Part shown: piece after piece, positions 6,213 to 6,864 of the stretch
Layout of the letters: every line of letters begins with the position of its first letter
Numbering within the stretch: position 1 is the stretch's first letter
Source: an uncultured Verrucomicrobiota bacterium
GTDB lineage: Bacteria; Verrucomicrobiota; Verrucomicrobiia; Opitutales; Opitutaceae
Assembly: GCA_903919625.1 (NCBI GenBank)
Contig: CAIXIZ010000251.1
Coordinates: 1-6,864 of the forward strand
Length of the DNA stretch: 6,864 nucleotides
Direction: 5' to 3'
Notes under the pieces: model-generated
The model's database searches: none
Seen by the model: only the letters and a program-made list of their open reading frames with translations
What the model was told of the DNA's origin: nothing
Made by a program: the position numbers and the translations under genes

Positions 6213-6258
6213 TCCCCGGTTGGCTGCGCGCCCGCTGCACCGGGCATGCCAGCTGCGG

Positions 6259-6684
6259 TTAGGATCGGGCCGGACCCTGGCCTGCCAGCAGGGCCCTGAC
6301 GGTTGCGAGCAGCTTTTCCTCGGTGAATGGCTTCGCGAGAACTTCATGCGCCCCCAGCCGGCTCGCCATCTTCAGGTACTCATTGCTGGAAATATGGCCG
6401 CCGCCCGACATGGCCAGGATGCGCGCCGCCGGCTGCAGGCGACGCACGTTGGTGATGAACTCCATCCCGTCCATTTCCGGCATCAGCAAATCGGTGAGCA
6501 CGAGATCGAATGGCTTCTTTTTCAGGTAACTGATCCCCGCCGCACCATCGGCAGCAAGCACGACCCTATGCCCCGCCTGTTCCAGCATTAGCCCGAGCAT
6601 CTCGCCAAATGCCGGTTCGTCATCCACGATCAGGATGGATCGCGGTTGCGGGAGGGAAGGGAGGGGCGGCACACCCTGATGCAA
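6259..6684 (-). CDS. Single-domain response regulator (CheY-like receiver)
   Basis: The product is 141 residues, almost entirely one receiver domain. The acidic pair is D21-D22 in ILIVDDEP, the phospho-acceptor is D65 in LVLTDLLMPEMDG, the switch serine is S93 in ILAMSGGG, and the conserved lysine is K118 in VLAKPF. All catalytic positions are present, so it should accept phosphate from a histidine kinase. There is no DNA-binding or enzymatic output domain, so it acts through protein contacts or as a phosphorelay intermediate. No ATG precedes the receiver; an in-frame TGA lies just upstream. The start must therefore be TTG (6684) or GTG (6672), and neither has a strong ribosome binding site. 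No kinase gene is adjacent. It converges on mrp and is divergent from trxB. Confidence 0.88.
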   Translation of the reverse strand: MHQGVPPLPSLPQPRSILIVDDEPAFGEMLGLMLEQAGHRVVLAADGAAGISYLKKKPFDLVLTDLLMPEMDGMEFITNVRRLQPAARILAMSGGGHISSNEYLKMASRLGAHEVLAKPFTEEKLLATVRALLAGQGPARS

Positions 6685-6810
6685 TGCCCGGCATCATCGC
6701 ATGCAAGCCCGCTTTCACCCGGAGCCGGCCATTCCCGTTAATTTTTGGTCCAAAGCCGATTTTCCCGTTTGCACTCCGCCAAGGTTGGCATGGATTGTCG
6801 CGTTCTTCCC
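6685..6810. promoter_or_regulatory. Divergent promoter region between the response regulator and trxB
   Basis: This 126-base gap must hold the promoters of both flanking genes. It contains an AT-rich patch around 6738-6765 (TTAATTTTTGGTCCAAAG), within which TTTGG-T-CCAAA is a small perfect palindrome. No clear -35/-10 pair could be assigned on either strand. Confidence 0.35.
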
Positions 6811-6864
6811 ATGTCAACTCCCCCAGTCGAAAACGTCGTTATCATCGGTTCCGGTTGCGCCGGA
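6811..6864 (+). CDS. trxB: Thioredoxin reductase, N-terminal fragment (3' end outside window)
   Basis: Eighteen codons are visible: MSTPPVENVVIIGSGCAG. A short polar start followed by a beta strand and the GxGxxG dinucleotide-binding turn is the FAD-binding N-terminus of thioredoxin reductase-like flavoproteins. These use NADPH to reduce thioredoxin in the cytoplasm. The usual GSGPAG has Cys in place of Pro. The match to VENVVIIGSGCAG-type starts supports TrxB, but other two-dinucleotide-binding flavoproteins share this motif. The catalytic CxxC lies beyond the window. Confidence 0.72.
   Translation, partial: MSTPPVENVVIIGSGCAG

Noticed and set aside
6215..6244. CCCGGT/ACCGGG arms between mrp and the response regulator as a bidirectional terminator
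   Set aside because: The stem is only 6 bases around an 18-base loop, and no T tract follows on either strand.
5151..6347. Long minus-strand open frame of 398 codons
   Set aside because: It is the antisense shadow of mrp, whose motifs are unambiguous; the translation is rich in His, Gly, Arg and Ala and has no domain.
6785..6800. GGTTGGCATGGATTGT upstream of trxB as a sigma-54 promoter
   Set aside because: It has a TGGCA-like -24 element, but the expected GC at -12 is GT and the rest of the consensus is poor; a bacterial enhancer-binding partner is not seen.

Overview
The window looks like chromosomal DNA of a high-GC bacterium, most likely a verrucomicrobium of the Opitutales type. This is inferred from the gene set: a PocR-domain AraC regulator, a DUF2934 protein, a TolB with a GspB-like partner, and a thioredoxin reductase beginning VENVVIIGSGCAG. 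Most genes have no strong Shine-Dalgarno sequence. I see no rRNA, tRNA, CRISPR array, transposase, integrase or phage gene.

Layout. The left edge holds the 3' end of a nitroreductase-like gene on the plus strand. A sparse stretch (about 199-1420) follows, with two small minus-strand genes: an unrecognised protein of about 96 residues and a DUF2934 protein. From 1420 to 3109 come an uncharacterised cysteine-containing plus-strand gene, a minus-strand PocR/AraC regulator that overlaps it tail to tail, and a divergent plus-strand gene for an 82-residue two-helix membrane protein. A palindrome lies between the regulator and the membrane-protein gene.

From 3206 to 5046 a minus-strand pair encodes an exported TolB beta-propeller and a single-pass, proline-rich protein resembling type II secretion GspB. 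Divergent from tolB is mrp (apbC), a P-loop ATPase for Fe-S cluster handling that lacks the C-terminal CxxC. It converges on a minus-strand single-domain response regulator. The right edge carries the first 18 codons of a thioredoxin reductase gene, divergent from that regulator.

How the genes may work together. The tolB/gspB-like pair points to cell-envelope work. Mrp, thioredoxin reductase and the nitroreductase are redox or Fe-S housekeeping functions. The regulator and membrane-protein pair looks like a small autoregulated sensory unit. No obvious new defence or mobile system is visible. The best leads are the TolB-GspB-like coupling, the cysteine-containing gene overlapping the PocR/AraC regulator, and the CxxC-less Mrp.
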